64,000 bases of DNA from Hydrangea macrophylla (GCA_033977485.1 CM066988.1:29120501-29184500); one strand, 5' to 3'; positions 1 to 12,220 are shown, counted from the first letter of the stretch. Numbers and translations are program-made. The notes: generated from the sequence alone by a model not told the origin.

Positions 1-701
1 GGTTAGTATGCTAGTGCTTATAGTGCATTGACGGACCTGAGTTTCGTATTGACGCTCAATGCTGTCAACAGTCAATAGGAGCTCATAACTTGTATAAGGT
101 ATGTGTTCTCAATCTTGAGACGATTATGAACACAAACTGTGGATATGACTGCTTTGACTTACCAATCAGTGAGGTCTATAGAAGATCAACACCTGGGTAT
201 CTTGGGTATGTCATGTTCATAGGGTTGTGAACATATATTGTCAAGATAGAATCTACCCTCTGATTCAGAGTAAGCATTCCCTTGAGAATGTCACCAACTG
301 GATTACTGAGTACTGCAGTCTTGTTGATAAGAGTTATCAACATGTTTGGTAATCATGAGAGGTGAATGGGACTCAAGGATTATAAGAAGTAATCATGATT
401 CAGGTTGACAGTAACTGTTGATCCGACTACCTGAATATGATTGCGAATGCTGACGGTAGAGGGACATTAGTACAACATACAAGTCTAGTTATCGCTTCGG
501 ATATGTTCTTTTGCGTTGGAGTTCAGTTATCGTTTTATAGTGGAGTAAACGTTAACTGATCAGTCGATTAATTTGCTGATCAAAGAGTTTGGTCATAGGA
601 GTTAATCAACTGATCTGAGCCAACAATAAAGAGCCTAGGAGGTCCCACTCTTAGCTCCGCTAGGATGCTTGGAAAGGCAAATGAGGATGCTGTCAAGACA
701 G

Positions 702-815
702 GTTCGATCGATTGAAGCTAGTTCGATCGATCGAAGTCATGGCAGGTTCGATCGATCGAGAATGGTTCGATCAATCGAATGTTCGATCGATCGAAATCCT
801 TTGATCGCTCGAAGG
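702..815. promoter_or_regulatory. Cluster of six TTCGATCGATCGAA-type palindromes in Copia U3
   Basis: Copies start near 702, 722, 746, 766, 782 and 802, spaced 16-24 bp apart. Two are the perfect 14-bp palindrome; the others differ by one to three bases, mostly C-to-T or G-to-A at CpG. The cluster ends about 20 bp before the TATA box at 835. The matching cluster in the 3' LTR is at 7899-8012. A protein-binding role is inference. Confidence 0.6.
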
Positions 816-834
816 TTAGGTCGGTTCTGGGAAT

Positions 835-842
835 CTATAAAT
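835..842 (+). promoter_or_regulatory. TATA box of Copia 5' LTR
   Basis: TATAAATA lies in the U3 region directly after the palindrome cluster, and is conserved at 8032-8039 in the 3' LTR. Transcription would start about 30 bp downstream, giving the U3/R border near 865-870. Confidence 0.65.
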
Positions 843-1191
843 AGGGCAGCTGCGTTCTGTGAAAAGGGTTCGTCGTTATTTGAACGTCAGAAGCTGCAGA
901 AACTGTTTTAGAGCTCCAAACCTTCTCCTTCCTCTCCATTAGGGTTCCCACCAACCCTAGTCCTTCCTGTGAGCATCCATAGGAGTCATAAGAGTGAAGG
1001 CCATCTAGTGGAGGCTGCTGGAAGTTGAAGATTCAGAATTGGGTTCAAGACACTAAGGTATAATTCTTGCACCCCCTTGCATGCATCTATGGAATTGACG
1101 AGTAGTAGATCCTGGGATACCAAAAGTTTTATAACTTGACCTATTTCCGCTGCGCATTTAAAACTTAATTTAAACCTGTTTTTCCATCAAT

Positions 1192-1203
1192 TGGTATCAG
1201 AGC
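1192..1203 (+). other. Primer-binding site (initiator tRNA-Met) of Copia element
   Basis: TGGTATCAGAGC begins two bases after the LTR end. This is the usual plant Copia primer site, complementary to the 3' end of initiator tRNA-Met. Confidence 0.92.
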
Positions 1204-2888
1204 CACGCTCGTTTGGATCTATAGATGCGTTTTTGGAACACTATTTTGATTTGCATGTTGATTTTAGAACTATTTTCGAAACTGCATCGTCACAGATCTG
1301 TTTCTGCAGTGTTATTGCAGCAGTATACAAATCTGTGATTGCATAGGATGCAAGGCAGGTTCGATCGATCGAACATATTTCGATCGATCGAACGTACTGT
1401 TCTCAAGCGATCGAACAGTCTTCGATCGATCGAAACCTTCTGGTATTCGATCGATCGAATGAAGTTAGATCGATCGAGACAGATACTTTGTCAGGTTCTC
1501 TATTTCATAGTTTTTAAGAGTTTTGAAATTAAAAACTTTAATTTTAAAATATTCTGTAAAATTTTCAAAATCATTCTGTGAAACAGAATGTTCAAGCGAT
1601 TGAACAGTGTTCAATCGATCGAAGGTTCGAGCGATCGAACAGTCTTCGATCGATAGAACTGTGACAGAGAAGTAAGATGTTGTTTTAAGTTCTAATTCAG
1701 TATGTAAAGAGTTTATATACTGTGTGAATCAATTAAGTGTTTCAACAGTTACATATATTTGGTATGTATGTATGGATGCGTGTACGACTAACCCTTTTGC
1801 AGCTAGATTAGTCGCTATCTCCCATGGCACCAAATCATTTGAATATTTGTATTTAAATTGTTTGAGATTGGTGCATGTTGTAATTTAAGTTTGGTTTGGT
1901 TTTAAGGCATATGTAAAGGGCGCTGCGACTTCAATCCTACGAAAAGGAAAGTCGCACCGGTTTCCCTAGCCTTTTATTTTGTTGTTATTTCTATTTCCAG
2001 ATAAATTATAAACTTCGAAAGAAGCATAGGACAAATGTAATAGAATTAGAAAATCCATGAAGATGGAGCAAGGAGCCGTTATCCATGAAGATTGAGCTAG
2101 AGGCGATCAAACCAAAAAGGAGGTTCTATAGAGATAGAGCCATGGGAGATAGAGGCATTGTTTGAATTCCTATATTTCATTTTAGTTTTTTGTTTTATGT
2201 GCTTGGTTTGTGATTGGCGTATAATACATTGTTGCATGCACGCAAAACAAGTTTTCTAAAATAAAATTTAAAAACCGTTTTCAACACATTAGTAAACATT
2301 AGATGTTTATGGGAAGTGTGTAGAAACAGATTTTCTCAAAAAGCAAAATCCTTTTTACTAAAACTAGTGAGAGAGGGTCTTATTAATTACACCCACGATC
2401 TTCCATTAACGGTTCACTGTAAGATGAGTGGTGCATTCTGTGTCACCTCGTCAGGGATGATCATTCCATACGGAGGGTGCATTACTCATTGGTTACTAGA
2501 TGTGAACTTCTTTTGATAGGATCAATCAGACGTGTTAGAGCGTGACCACCACACAGAGGCGCTACTTGAGACGGTTGTGATTGGATCCTAGTTAATGGTA
2601 CACACTAGCTAAGCTATGGATAAGGGATCCCACACGGGACATTATTCATAAACTTAGAGATCAAATAGGTTCGGAAGTCATAACTTGTTTTGCAAGAGTT
2701 GCATAGCGGATAAGTTATGATAAATCGAAAGATCGAACATTGACCACCACACGGAGGCTTTAATCTTTGGTTTCGATATTCCGGCGAATTTGTTTTAAAA
2801 TAAGAGTTTTAAAAGGATTCTTTTATTTCAAACTGTCAAAATTCTGATATCCATATTTATTTTGCTTTGATTTTTACAGTAAATCATA
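1204..2888 (+). other. Copia leader (no coding capacity)
   Basis: About 1.7 kb of untranslated leader between primer site and gag start. It contains further TCGATCGA-type palindromes (about 1357-1485 and 1590-1660) and T-rich tracts. The short reading frames here are translations of the palindromes, not genes. A closely related leader begins again at 63337 in the partial Copia element at the window end. Confidence 0.75.
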
Positions 2889-3848
2889 ATGTCTGGATCT
2901 GCATTTAGTCCACTTGCCACCATACTCACTCAAAACAAGTTAACTGGAAACAACTACACTGAATGGAAACGTAACCTTGACATCGTGTTAACTGCGGAGG
3001 ATCACATATATGTCCTCACCACCCCAAGCCCTGAAGAACCCGCGGCAAATGCTTCGGCAGCTGCCAGACGCGAGTTCGACAAATGGAAGAAGTCGAATGG
3101 AATGGCTCGTTGCTATATTCTGGCCTCAATGGCTGGTGTGTTGCAACACCAATTCCAATCGAATGATTCTGCCAGTGACATTATCACATCCCTGAAAAAG
3201 ATGTTTGGGGAGCATGGCAGGCCTGCCAGGCAGGTAGCCATGCAAAAGATAATGAGTGCAAAGATGTCAGAAGGGACTCCAGTCAAGGAACATGTTTTAA
3301 AAATGATTGGTTATTTAAACGAGCTAGAGACCCTAGGTGCCAACATCGATGCACAGACCCAAGTTGATATGATCCTTAATTCGCTGTCGCCTTCATTCGC
3401 TCAATTTAAACTTAACTATAATATGAATCAAATGAATTTTTCAATGAGCGAATTGATGAGTTCTCTTTTGGCAGCGGAAGGGGTGATCAAACCTGGGGTC
3501 AACGTTTTGAACGTTGAGAAAAGCGCTTCCTCTTCCTGATCTGTGCCGAAAGGAAAGAAAGGGAAGAAGAAAGCTAGCACTGGTGGTTCAAGTGTTGGAA
3601 CAGTCCCTAAGATTGCAAAATCAAAGGGAAAAGGTAAGGGCAAAGGGAAGGTGGGTGGCCAAGGCAAAGGAAAGTGTTTCCAATGCGGTGAGAAGGGCCA
3701 CTGGAAGAGGAACTGTCCAGAATTCTTAGCTACAAGAGTTCAAGGTATGATTGAATCACATGTGATTGAAGTAAGTTTTATAACGGATACTTCAAACACT
3801 TGGTGCATTGGTTCTGGTGCGACTAACCATATCTGTAATTCATTGTAG
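2889..3848 (+). pseudogene. gag: Copia gag plus start of protease, interrupted
   Basis: An ATG at 2889 opens a 216-codon frame with the plant Copia gag (UBN2-type) fold: LTGNNYTEWKRNL near the start, then the GTPVKEHVLKM helix region. An in-frame TGA at 3537-3539 breaks it. The same frame then continues through a lysine/glycine-rich stretch and a CCHC zinc knuckle (CFQCGEKGHWKRNC, about 3675-3716) into the aspartic protease, ending at TAG 3846-3848. The protease active site, normally D-S-G in this family, reads G-S-G: the aspartate codon is GGT at 3810-3812. Two nonsense codons and loss of the catalytic aspartate mean this copy cannot make an active polyprotein. Confidence 0.9.
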
Positions 3849-6800
3849 GGGTAGATCAACCAGGAGGTGCAGTGATGGGGAAATCGTACTTACTCTAGGT
3901 TCTAGCGCAACCGTTTCTGCGGTTGCTATAGGAGTCGTAGTTTTAGAATTTCTAGACAATAAAATTTTGATTTTATCAGATGTACTTTACGTCCCTTCAA
4001 TGAGACGTAATTTAATTTCAATTTCTAATTTATCGAATAATGGTTATTCTTTTCATTTTGGAACTGAAGTTGTGATTAAAAGAAATAGTTCTTTTATATG
4101 TTCTGGTGTTAAATCAAATGGTTTGTATGTGATTACTCCCAATATTTCTAAAGACTCTTGCATGGAACTTAATAACTCAGTGGTTACTATACCATCTAAA
4201 AGAAAGAGACCTTCCACTAATCCAACAAGGCTTTGGCATATGAGGCTTGGCCATATCAATCTAAATAGGATTGGCAGACTAGTCAAAGAAGGGGTCTTGG
4301 GCGATTTGGTTCTAGAACCAATGGAAGTCTGCGAGTCTTGTTTAGAGGGTAAGATGACCAAAAGGCCCTTTCCTACAAAGGGAAATAGAACCGATGCATT
4401 GTTGGAATTAGTTCATACTGATGTGTGTGGACCAATAAATATTAGAGCAAGGGGTGGTTATTAGTATTTCATAACATTTACTGATGACCACTCCAGGTAT
4501 GGATATGTGTACCTAATGCAGCACAAGTCTGAAGCCTTTGAAAAGTTCAAAGAGTTTAGGGCTGAAGTGGAGAAGCAATTGGGCACACATATCAAGGCCA
4601 TTCGATCTGATCGAGGTGGCGAGTACCTCTCTAATGAGTTTATTGATTACCTCGTACAGAATGGGATTCTGTCACAGTTGACTGCACCTGGTACGCCTCA
4701 GCAGAACGGTGTAGTGGAGAGAAGGAATCAGACTCTTTTAGACATGACTAGGTCGATGATGAGTTACTCGGAGTTGCCATTATTCCTTTGGGGTTATGCC
4801 TTGGAAACCGCTGCGTACATACTAAATCTAGTACCAAGCAAATCTGTTCCCAGGACACCACGAGAGATGTGGATTGGGCGCAAGCCTTCTTTGCAACATC
4901 TCCGGATATGGGGGTGTCCGGCACATGTGCTGAAAGGAAAGATGAGCAAGTTGGATTCTAGATCGAAAGTATGTTACTTCGTAGGGTATCCAAAGGGTAC
5001 TTATGGATGGTATTTTTATGATCCAAGAGAGCAGAAAGTGTTTGTTAGTACGAATGCTGTTTTCTTGGAAGATGACTATATCATGAACCATAAACCTAAG
5101 GGAAGGATAGATCTTAGAGAGATAGAAGGAGAGCCCTCAGTCCAACCCGTAGTTGATAATGATGTAAATCAAGAAAATACCACTTCTTCACCCATTTCCG
5201 CACCGGTACCTCGTCGTAGTGGGAGGATTATCAGCCAGCCTGATAGATACATGTTCTTAGGAGAAGTTTTTGAAGCTGTCTCCATAGAATCTGAATCTGA
5301 TCCTACCACATACGAAGAGGCAATGACTGATGTAGACTCGGCTCATTGGATTAGAGCTATGAAGGCTGAATTGGAATCTATGGATTCTAATCAGGTCTGG
5401 GATCTTGTAGAGCTTCCAGCCAATATTAAACCCATTGGCTGTAAGTGGGTTTACAAGAGGAAAAGAGGATCTGATGGAAAGGTTGAAACCTTTAAGGCTA
5501 GGCTTGTAGCGAAAGGTTATACTCAAAGGGAGGGCCTTGACTATGAGGAAACCTTCTCGCCGGTAGCCATGCTCAAGTCCATCAGAATACTCTTATCCAT
5601 TGCTGCATGCCTAGATTATGAGATCTGGCAGATGGACGTCAAGACTGCATTCTTGAATGGCAATCTTGAGGAGGACATCTATATGCAACAACCAGAAGGG
5701 TTCATAGCTGGTCGGAAAGGTAACTTGGTATGCAAGTTGCAAAAGTCCATTTATGGGCTTAAGCAAACATCCAGAAGTTGGAACATCCGATTTGACCAAG
5801 CGGTCAAGTCGTTTGGTTTCATACAGAATCTGGATGAACCTTGTGTATACAAGAAGAGTGAAGGGAAAGTGGTGGCCTTTCTTGTGCTTTACGTTGACGA
5901 CATTCTACTCATTGAAAATGATGTAGCGGCGCTATCAATAGTCAAGGTTTGGCTAGCTAGTACTTTCGATATGAAGGATCTAGGAGAGGCGAGCTATATT
6001 CTAGGGATAAAGCTCTTTCGGGATCGCAAGCGAAAACTAATGGGATTATCTCAAGCTGGTTATATCGATAAGGTGCTAACTAGGTTTTCAATGGATAATT
6101 CGAAGAAAGGTTTGTTACCTTTCAGGCATGGTTTAGCGTTCTCCAAGGACCAGTGTCCAAAGACACAGGAGGAGAGGAATCGCATGACAGGAGTTCCCTA
6201 TGCTTCAGCAGTGGGAAGTCTTATGTATGCGATGTTATGCACTAGACCAGATATTTACTTTGCCGTTGGCATGGTTAGCAGATATCAGTCGAATCCAGGT
6301 CCAGAGCACTGGACAGCCGTCAAGCACATTCTTAAGTACTTGAGAAGGACTAAAGATTACATGCTTATGTACGGTGGTAGTGAGTTAATTCCAGTAGGAT
6401 ACACTGACTCAGACTTTATGTCAGATAAAGATTCGAGGAAGTCGACGTCCGGTCATCTCTTTACCTTGGGAGGTGGTGCTGTCAGTTGGAGGAGCATTAA
6501 GCAGAAATGCATTGCAGACTCAACTACAGAAGCTGAGTATGTGGCTGCTTGTGAAGCCTCAAACGAAGCTGTTTGGCTCAAGAAGTTCCTTATGGAGCTC
6601 GAGTTGGTACCAGCGTCGCTGTCACCTATTACGCTTTATTGTGATAATAGTGGGGCAGTGGCTCAGTCTAAGGAGCCAAGGAACCACGGAAAGGGAAAGC
6701 ACGTAGAGCGGAAATATCATCTTATCCGAGATATTGTTCAACGTGGAGATGTGACTGTCACCAAGATTGCCACCGCTGACAATCTTGCTGATCCGTTTAC

Positions 6801-6870
6801 AAAGGCCTTGCCACAGAAGGTTTTTTATCGTCATCTAGATAGTCTAGGTCTCAGATGTAATCCTGTATGA
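3849..6870 (+). pseudogene. pol: Copia pol: protease end, integrase, reverse transcriptase, RNase H
   Basis: The protein continues in another frame just after 3848, so a frameshift lies at about 3845-3870. Order visible: rest of protease, GAG-pre-integrase domain (LWHMRLGHINLNRIGRL and a CESCLEGK zinc-finger end), integrase core with aspartates in HTDVCGP and RSDRGGEY and glutamate in GVVERRN, reverse transcriptase with the YVDD box ([12 protein letters not shown]), and RNase H ([24 protein letters not shown]). An in-frame TAG at 4462-4464 cuts the integrase. From 4507 to 6870 the frame is fully open for 787 codons. The domain order integrase then RT identifies Copia. With the gag lesions, this copy would need protein supplied by relatives. 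Confidence 0.92.
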
Positions 6871-6880
6871 TTATGAGTGC

Positions 6881-6891
6881 AAGTGGGAGTT
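6881..6891 (+). other. Polypurine tract of Copia element
   Basis: The purine-rich AAGTGGGAG lies immediately before the LTR start TGTTGGG, where the plus-strand primer of Copia elements is expected. Confidence 0.75.
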
Positions 6892-8386
6892 TGTTGGGTT
6901 TGTGCCCTCAAACCATTACTATATGTATTAGACATTAGCATTTTAATATATGGATATCAGCTTTACATTTTATGATGTATGCTTCTTTCATGAGATGATT
7001 GTTTAATCCATAAGTATCATAGTAAGTATTTCGTGTGTGTATGAGATACATACAATGAGATACGAATTACTATTCTTTGATACTTAAAGCTTGTCACAGT
7101 GGATGATGAGACTGGATATCTCATCAGGTATACACTGTAGCATCATTAACTACCATTGGATGGAGTGATAAATCTCAATCACTAGAGTGTGACTCTTGGT
7201 TAGTATGCTAGTGCTTATAGTGCATTGACGGACCTGAGTTTCGTATTGACGCTCAATGCTGTCAACAGTCAATAGGAGCTCATAACTTGTATAAGGTATG
7301 TGTTCTCAATCTTGAGACGATTATGAACACAAACTGTGGATATGACTGCTTTGACTTACCAATCAGTGAGGTCTATAGAAGATCAACACCTGGGTATCTT
7401 GGGTATGTCATGTTCATAGGGTTGTGAACATATATTGTCAAGATAGAATCTACCCTCTGATTCAGAGTAAGCATTCCCTTGAGAATGTCACCAAGTGGAT
7501 TACTGAGTACTGCAGTCTTGTTGATAAGAGTTATCAACATGTTTGGTAATCATGAGAGGTGAATGGGACTCAAGGATTATAAGAAGTAATCATGATTCAG
7601 GTTGACAGTAGCTGTTGATCCGACTACCTGAATATGATTGCGAATGCTGACGGTAGAGGGACATTAGTACAACATACAAGTCTAGTTATCGCTTCGGATA
7701 TGTTCTTTTGCGTTGGAGTTCAGTTATTGTTTTATAGTGGAGTAAACGTTAACTGATCAGTCGATTAATTTGCTGATCAAAGAGTTTGGTCATGGGAGTT
7801 AATCAACTGATCTGAGCCAACAATAAAGAGCCTAGGAGGTCCCACTCTTAGCTCCGCTAGGATGCTTGGAAAGGCAAATGAGGATGCTGTCAAGACAGGT
7901 TCGATCGATTGAAGCTAGTTTGATCGATCGAAGTCATGGCAGGTTCGATCGATTGAGAATGGTTCGATCGATCGAATGTTCGATCAATCGAAATCCTTCG
8001 ATCGCTCGAAGGTTAGGTCGGTTCTGGGAATCTATAAATAGGGCAGTTGCGTTCTGTGAAAAGGGTTCGTCGTTATTTGAACGTCAGAAGCTGCAGAAAC
8101 TGTTTTAGAGCTCCAAACCTTCTCCTTCCTCTCCATTAGGGTTCCCACCAACCCTAGTATTTCTTGTGAGCATCCATAGGAGTCGTAAGAGTGAAGGCCA
8201 TCTAGTGGAGGCTGCTGGAAGTTGAAGATTCAGAATTGGGTTCAAGACACTAAGGTATAAATCTTGCACCCCCTTGCATGCATCTATGGAATTGACGAGT
8301 AGTAGATCCTGGGATACCAAAAGTTTTATAACTTGACCTATTTCCGCTGCGCGTTTAAAACTTAATTTAAACCTGTTTTTCCATCA
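6892..8386 (+). repeat. 3' LTR of Copia element (1495 bp, complete)
   Basis: It runs from TGTTGGGTTTGTG to TTTTTCCATCA with TG/CA ends. Positions 7198-8386 match 1-1189 without gaps. It has the same palindrome cluster (7899-8012) and TATA box (8032-8039). Its first 306 bp show what is missing from the left copy. The base pairs after it (GTTTC at 8387-8391) should be the target duplication, but the partner lies outside the window. Confidence 0.95.
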
Positions 8387-9671
8387 GTTTCACCTTCTTC
8401 TCCCGCGAGACAAGGCCGCCGGAAAGTCGGGGCTCACCGGAAAATCTCTCTCTCTTCATATCTCCCTCGTCTCTCCATCAAAATCAATGAATCCAACGGG
8501 GAAATGACCGAAAGTTGGTCCTCTACAACATACTAGAAGCTAGGGTTCTGGTTCAAACCTTTAGGGTTCCCACGTTGAGATTATTCTTTCGGCCATTCAA
8601 AAGAATAATGGCCTGCATGGCCTAGTAAACAAACCCCATTTTGAAAACTATTCTTATGGGGTTGTGTGGGACTCCTAAGGATTAGTTTGGTACTAATTAG
8701 AGGCGATTTGGTGAACTTTCGAAATTTAAGCTTCATTTAAAGCTTTAATGGGGATCGGTGCAGCAAGGAGCTTAAGGCTCTAATCTGGGAGTCTTGCATG
8801 TAGGCCTGGGGGTGTCTAGGGGACATGCAAAGGGTACATAAATGAAATGGGGGTTGGGGTTTTACCTTTGGTTGTCTCAAACTCCCTTTATCTTCTCCGA
8901 TCAACCCCCCTCAATCTCCTCTGCGTCTCTCTCTCTCCTCCTCTTTGCTGCTTCTTCTCCAGCCTTCTTCTTCTAGTCCTCAGTGTTGGTGTGTGTGTGT
9001 GTTAGAGGGAGTGGACAGAGAGGGAAAATGCAGAGATGAGGGTGTTGTGTGTAATCACAATGTAAGTATGTGTGTGGTGTCCTCTCCCTAGCTCTCTCTC
9101 AGTTCTCTCTTTGTGTAGCAGTCCATTTGGACAGCTTGGTGGGGTGTGAGTTGTTGAATATCAGGGGTTAAATGGGTGGAGTGTGTTCCTTATATAGAGG
9201 GAGGGATAAGGGAGATTTTGTTGTGTGCAATGGGTGCACCAACGTATACCTATGTTTGTGTGTTTCTAAGGGTAGACACAGGTGGGGTCCACATGACCAT
9301 CAAGGAATGGTGTGGGTCCAACTCTCGGGTTGTTACCCAAACGTGCACAAGTGCTTAGGTTCGCGTGTTCAACTGCGAATAAGACTATGAATCCTAAAAC
9401 ATGTACGTACAGGGCTAAGTACGAATCTAAGTTTAAGCCTGTCTAAGGATTCTACTATAAATGTTATAAACGTCGAGACTACGACTATATATTCTTAGTA
9501 CTAGATTAAGAATCCTATCGTCGTCGTTAAGTTGCTAATTGTAGGATCCTAATAAGGATTTCTAGCTAAGGCCATCCTAATGGACCTTCTGTATCTGTAT
9601 CTGTATCCTGGGTGACATCACTATTTTAAATTCCTACGTGGAATTTCTGCGGGAAATTTCTGGGTGCTACA
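8387..9671 (-). repeat. Remnant of Tekay-type Gypsy LTR interrupted by the Copia insertion
   Basis: Blocks match the last 1.3 kb of the solo LTR 41899-46132: the segment around GAATAATGGCCTGCATGGCC (8606-8625 versus about 45049-45068), the CT-rich stretch near 8900, the short-reading region at 9170-9240, and the end CCTAATGGACCTTCTGTA (about 9573) through GGGTGCTACA (9671). In sense orientation (minus strand) the LTR would start TGTAGCACCC. No primer site or polypurine tract follows, so solo LTR or full element cannot be decided; its other end lies left of the window. Confidence 0.75.
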
Positions 9672-10634
9672 GTGGGGGGAGAATTGGGAATACATCTTAA
9701 AACATCTCATTCTTTTCTTTTTCCAAGTAATCCATATTTTTACAATTTAAGAAAATTATATACTTGTTATATAGAATCTAATACATTGATTTTCGTTTTC
9801 GTTTCAGTGTTACACAGTTTGACTACATGGGACAATTATTGGAATTAAGTTGATGTACTAGCGGTGATTGAAGAGTTTAAATAGACATAAATCTTGTTTT
9901 TTTTTTAAACAATGTTACATATACATTATTGGTTTGTTGGTTTAATACATACTTAGTGGTTACTGTTATATTTTTCTTGTACATGACTAATTATTAGATT
10001 GATGAATGAAAATTTTGGTTGGAAGGAAGATGATATTTGAATATGGTTCTTGAGCTGATTTGTATGTATATATAAAATGTGTTTTACATTATATATGACT
10101 GTTTCATAAAATAAAAAAAACAAATCATAAATTAGCAACAGTTTAAGTAAAGTCATAAATAGTGTGATTATTTATGACTTTTTATAGATTAGTTTGACTA
10201 TTTTGAAGATTATTTATGACTTTTTAAAAGGTTATCTATGACTTTTTTTAAAATTATTTATGACTGTTAAAAGGTTATATATGACTATTTTGAAGATTAT
10301 TTATGATTGTTTAAATTTTATTTATGACTTTTTTGAAGATTATTTATGACTTTTTAAAAGATTATTTATGACTTTTTTGAAGATTATTTATGACATTTTT
10401 AAAATGTTATTTATGACTGCATCAATTAAAAAATAGTCATAAATAATTTTAAATCTCTCATTTTTTATGACTTTTTTTAAGAACTGTTGTAAAAGTAATA
10501 ATTATTTATGATTTTTTTTTTAACAAATTCGAACTTATTTATGACTGCAATGTTATGACTTTTTTTTAAGCTTAAAAAAAGTCATAAATATACATTTATG
10601 ACTTTTTTTTAAAGTCATAATAAGGGTTTTTTGT

Positions 10635-10679
<45 letters not shown>

Positions 10680-11151
10680 CTGCGTGTATATATATAGATA
10701 TAGATATAGATATAGATATACAGGTACATACATAATATATGGACATACATAGATATATACATAATATATGTATATGAATTTGTTCAAAATAAAAAATTAA
10801 AAATTAAAACTCAAAATCAATTTATTCCAAAAACTAATATGTTCCTAAGATTTAAACCCAAAATCAACTTATTCCAAAAACTAATTTGTTTCGAAGATTT
10901 AAATTCAAAATCAATTTATTTCAAAAATCTAAGATTTAAACCCAAAATACCTACCTCAAAGATGTACACAAATATCTATGTTTATATGTATATTCAATGG
11001 CTATATGTATACAAATGTGTATGTATATATGGGGTGTGAGTGTGTGCATGTATGTTTGTATGTTTTTATGTATGTATGCATGTATGTATGTATGTATGCA
11101 TAGACCGTTTATATAATGTGTATGTATGTATGCATGTATAAATGTATATAC

Positions 11152-11193
<42 letters not shown>

Positions 11194-11216
11194 TGTGTTT
11201 TTTTTTAATTTATTTT
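9672..11216. other. Gene-free AT-rich DNA with minisatellite and microsatellites
   Basis: From 9672 to about 10140 I recognise nothing. At 10145-10620 there are many imperfect copies of ATTATTTATGACTTTTT in both orientations, including a hairpin at about 10573-10612. (CT)n runs at 10641-10677, ATAGAT repeats at 10690-10725, TATG-type repeats at 11040-11150 and (GA)n at 11156-11188. Reading frames here are low-complexity translations. Confidence 0.7.
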
Positions 11217-11414
11217 TATTGGGGACTGCTAACTTACAACATGATGGTTGTAGGTTAGCAGCATATAACAGCCTCTTTAGTAACAAAAAACAGGTTTTTA
11301 GCGACGAAAATTTTGTCGCTAAAGGTTCTAGCATTTAGCGACAAAAAATTTCGTCACTAAAAACTTGTTTTTCGTCACTAAAAGCCTCTTGTGCTGTAGG
11401 TTAGCAAATCCCAA
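11217..11414. mobile_element. Small foldback (MITE-like) element
   Basis: Ends are inverted copies of about 22 bp: TTGGGGACTGCTAACTTACA at the left, and the complement of TGTAGGTTAGCAAATCCCAA at the right. The interior contains further inverted units TTAGCGAC.AAA / TTTGTCGCTAAA. TTTTA flanks both ends, but this is weak evidence in T-rich DNA. No coding capacity. Such GTCGCTAAA units are common in plant nonautonomous DNA transposons, but I cannot assign a superfamily. Confidence 0.5.
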
Positions 11415-12121
11415 TTTTATTTTATTTTTATAACTTTGAGCATTTTCGGTATTTGCAAATTAAGAAGGGAGGTATCTGTAAATTTTGTACTCTAGAGAGG
11501 TGTGTATAATGCAAATCCAAATCTCAAGGGAGGTCAGTGTACTTTTGCAAATAGAGGGGAGGTCCGTGTAATTTTACCATAACTCAGGGGAGACCCTTTT
11601 AATGACAAAAAAAAATTTGTCAGTAAAGGGCTAATTAGATTTATTTATTGTTGTGAAATTTTAGTGACTAAAATACCACATTTAAAACTTTAGGATCTAA
11701 AGTACCAAACTATCTAAACTTCAAGGACGAAAAGTGCAATTTACCCAAATAATGTAAAATAAAATGGGCAATGACCAAGTAAATGACGTGACATTAAGTT
11801 TTAAATAATCTAATAAATTATCTAAATTAAAGATGGGTTTTGGGTAACTGAGGAGAAGTTTTTGTGTACTTTCTAGGTAGTGCTTATGTGACGCCCCATA
11901 TTCAATGAGTTAGCACTACACAGGATTCTTGAGCCATTTAAATTTTTTGTAGTGGGTTCAATTGTACATGTAACGCGCTTCTATTGGGTACGGGACACCA
12001 AGTGGCATGCCACGTGGTATCTCGGGATATCCAAAAATTTCTCGTAGCACAGAGGTCTCTATAGGGTAAGTGTCATAAATCGGCATAGAGGAAAAAAGTA
12101 ATATTTGGGGCACTAAAAATC
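11415..12121. other. Gene-free segment, old repeat fragments
   Basis: Repeated phrases such as GGGAGGT...GTAATTTT (11470-11570), another GACAAAAAAA/TTTGTC hairpin near 11603-11625, and a TGTGACGCCCC stretch at about 11887 that resembles the outer end of a Gypsy LTR but cannot be followed further. No gene seen. Confidence 0.5.
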
Positions 12122-12220
12122 CCACTAACTCTTACACCTACACTCTATCTCTCTCCTAGTGGCACTATGAGGTGCAGTGCCACTAGGAGAGAAATAAAGT
12201 GTAGGTGTAAGTGTTAGTGG
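12122..12220. repeat. 99-bp near-perfect palindrome (foldback element)
   Basis: The arms 12122-12165 and 12177-12220 are complementary over 44 bp with three mismatches, around an 11-nt loop. Outer ends read CCACTAAC / GTTAGTGG. It could form a long RNA hairpin if transcribed. No coding content; most likely a small MITE. Confidence 0.8.

Larger units (their letters stand above)
1..1189 (+). repeat. 5' LTR of Copia element (left 306 bp outside window)
   Basis: Positions 1-1189 align without gaps to 7198-8386, the end of the downstream LTR, so the window opens 306 bp inside the upstream LTR. The LTR ends in CCATCA at 1189 and is followed two bases later by a primer-binding site, which sets the orientation. 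I count about 16 single-base differences from the 3' copy over 1189 bp (about 1.3%). The U3 part holds a cluster of six TTCGATCGATCGAA-type palindromes (702-815) just upstream of a TATA box, so this is the promoter-bearing copy. Confidence 0.95.

Noticed and set aside
669..911. Open frames rich in DRS/SIE (also 1339-1581, 7866-8108, 41321-41632, 54047-54301, 56212-56841)
   Set aside because: They are translations of TCGATCGA-type palindromes in LTRs and leaders; several start at non-ATG codons and none has a protein-like neighbourhood.
9172..9390. Short plus-strand frames
   Set aside because: They lie in the Tekay LTR remnant; the matching part of the solo LTR (about 45590-45780) has different frames, so they are not conserved coding.
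11887..12060. TGTGACGCCCC stretch as the start of another Gypsy LTR
   Set aside because: Only the first dozen bases match an LTR end; no partner end or further homology within the window.
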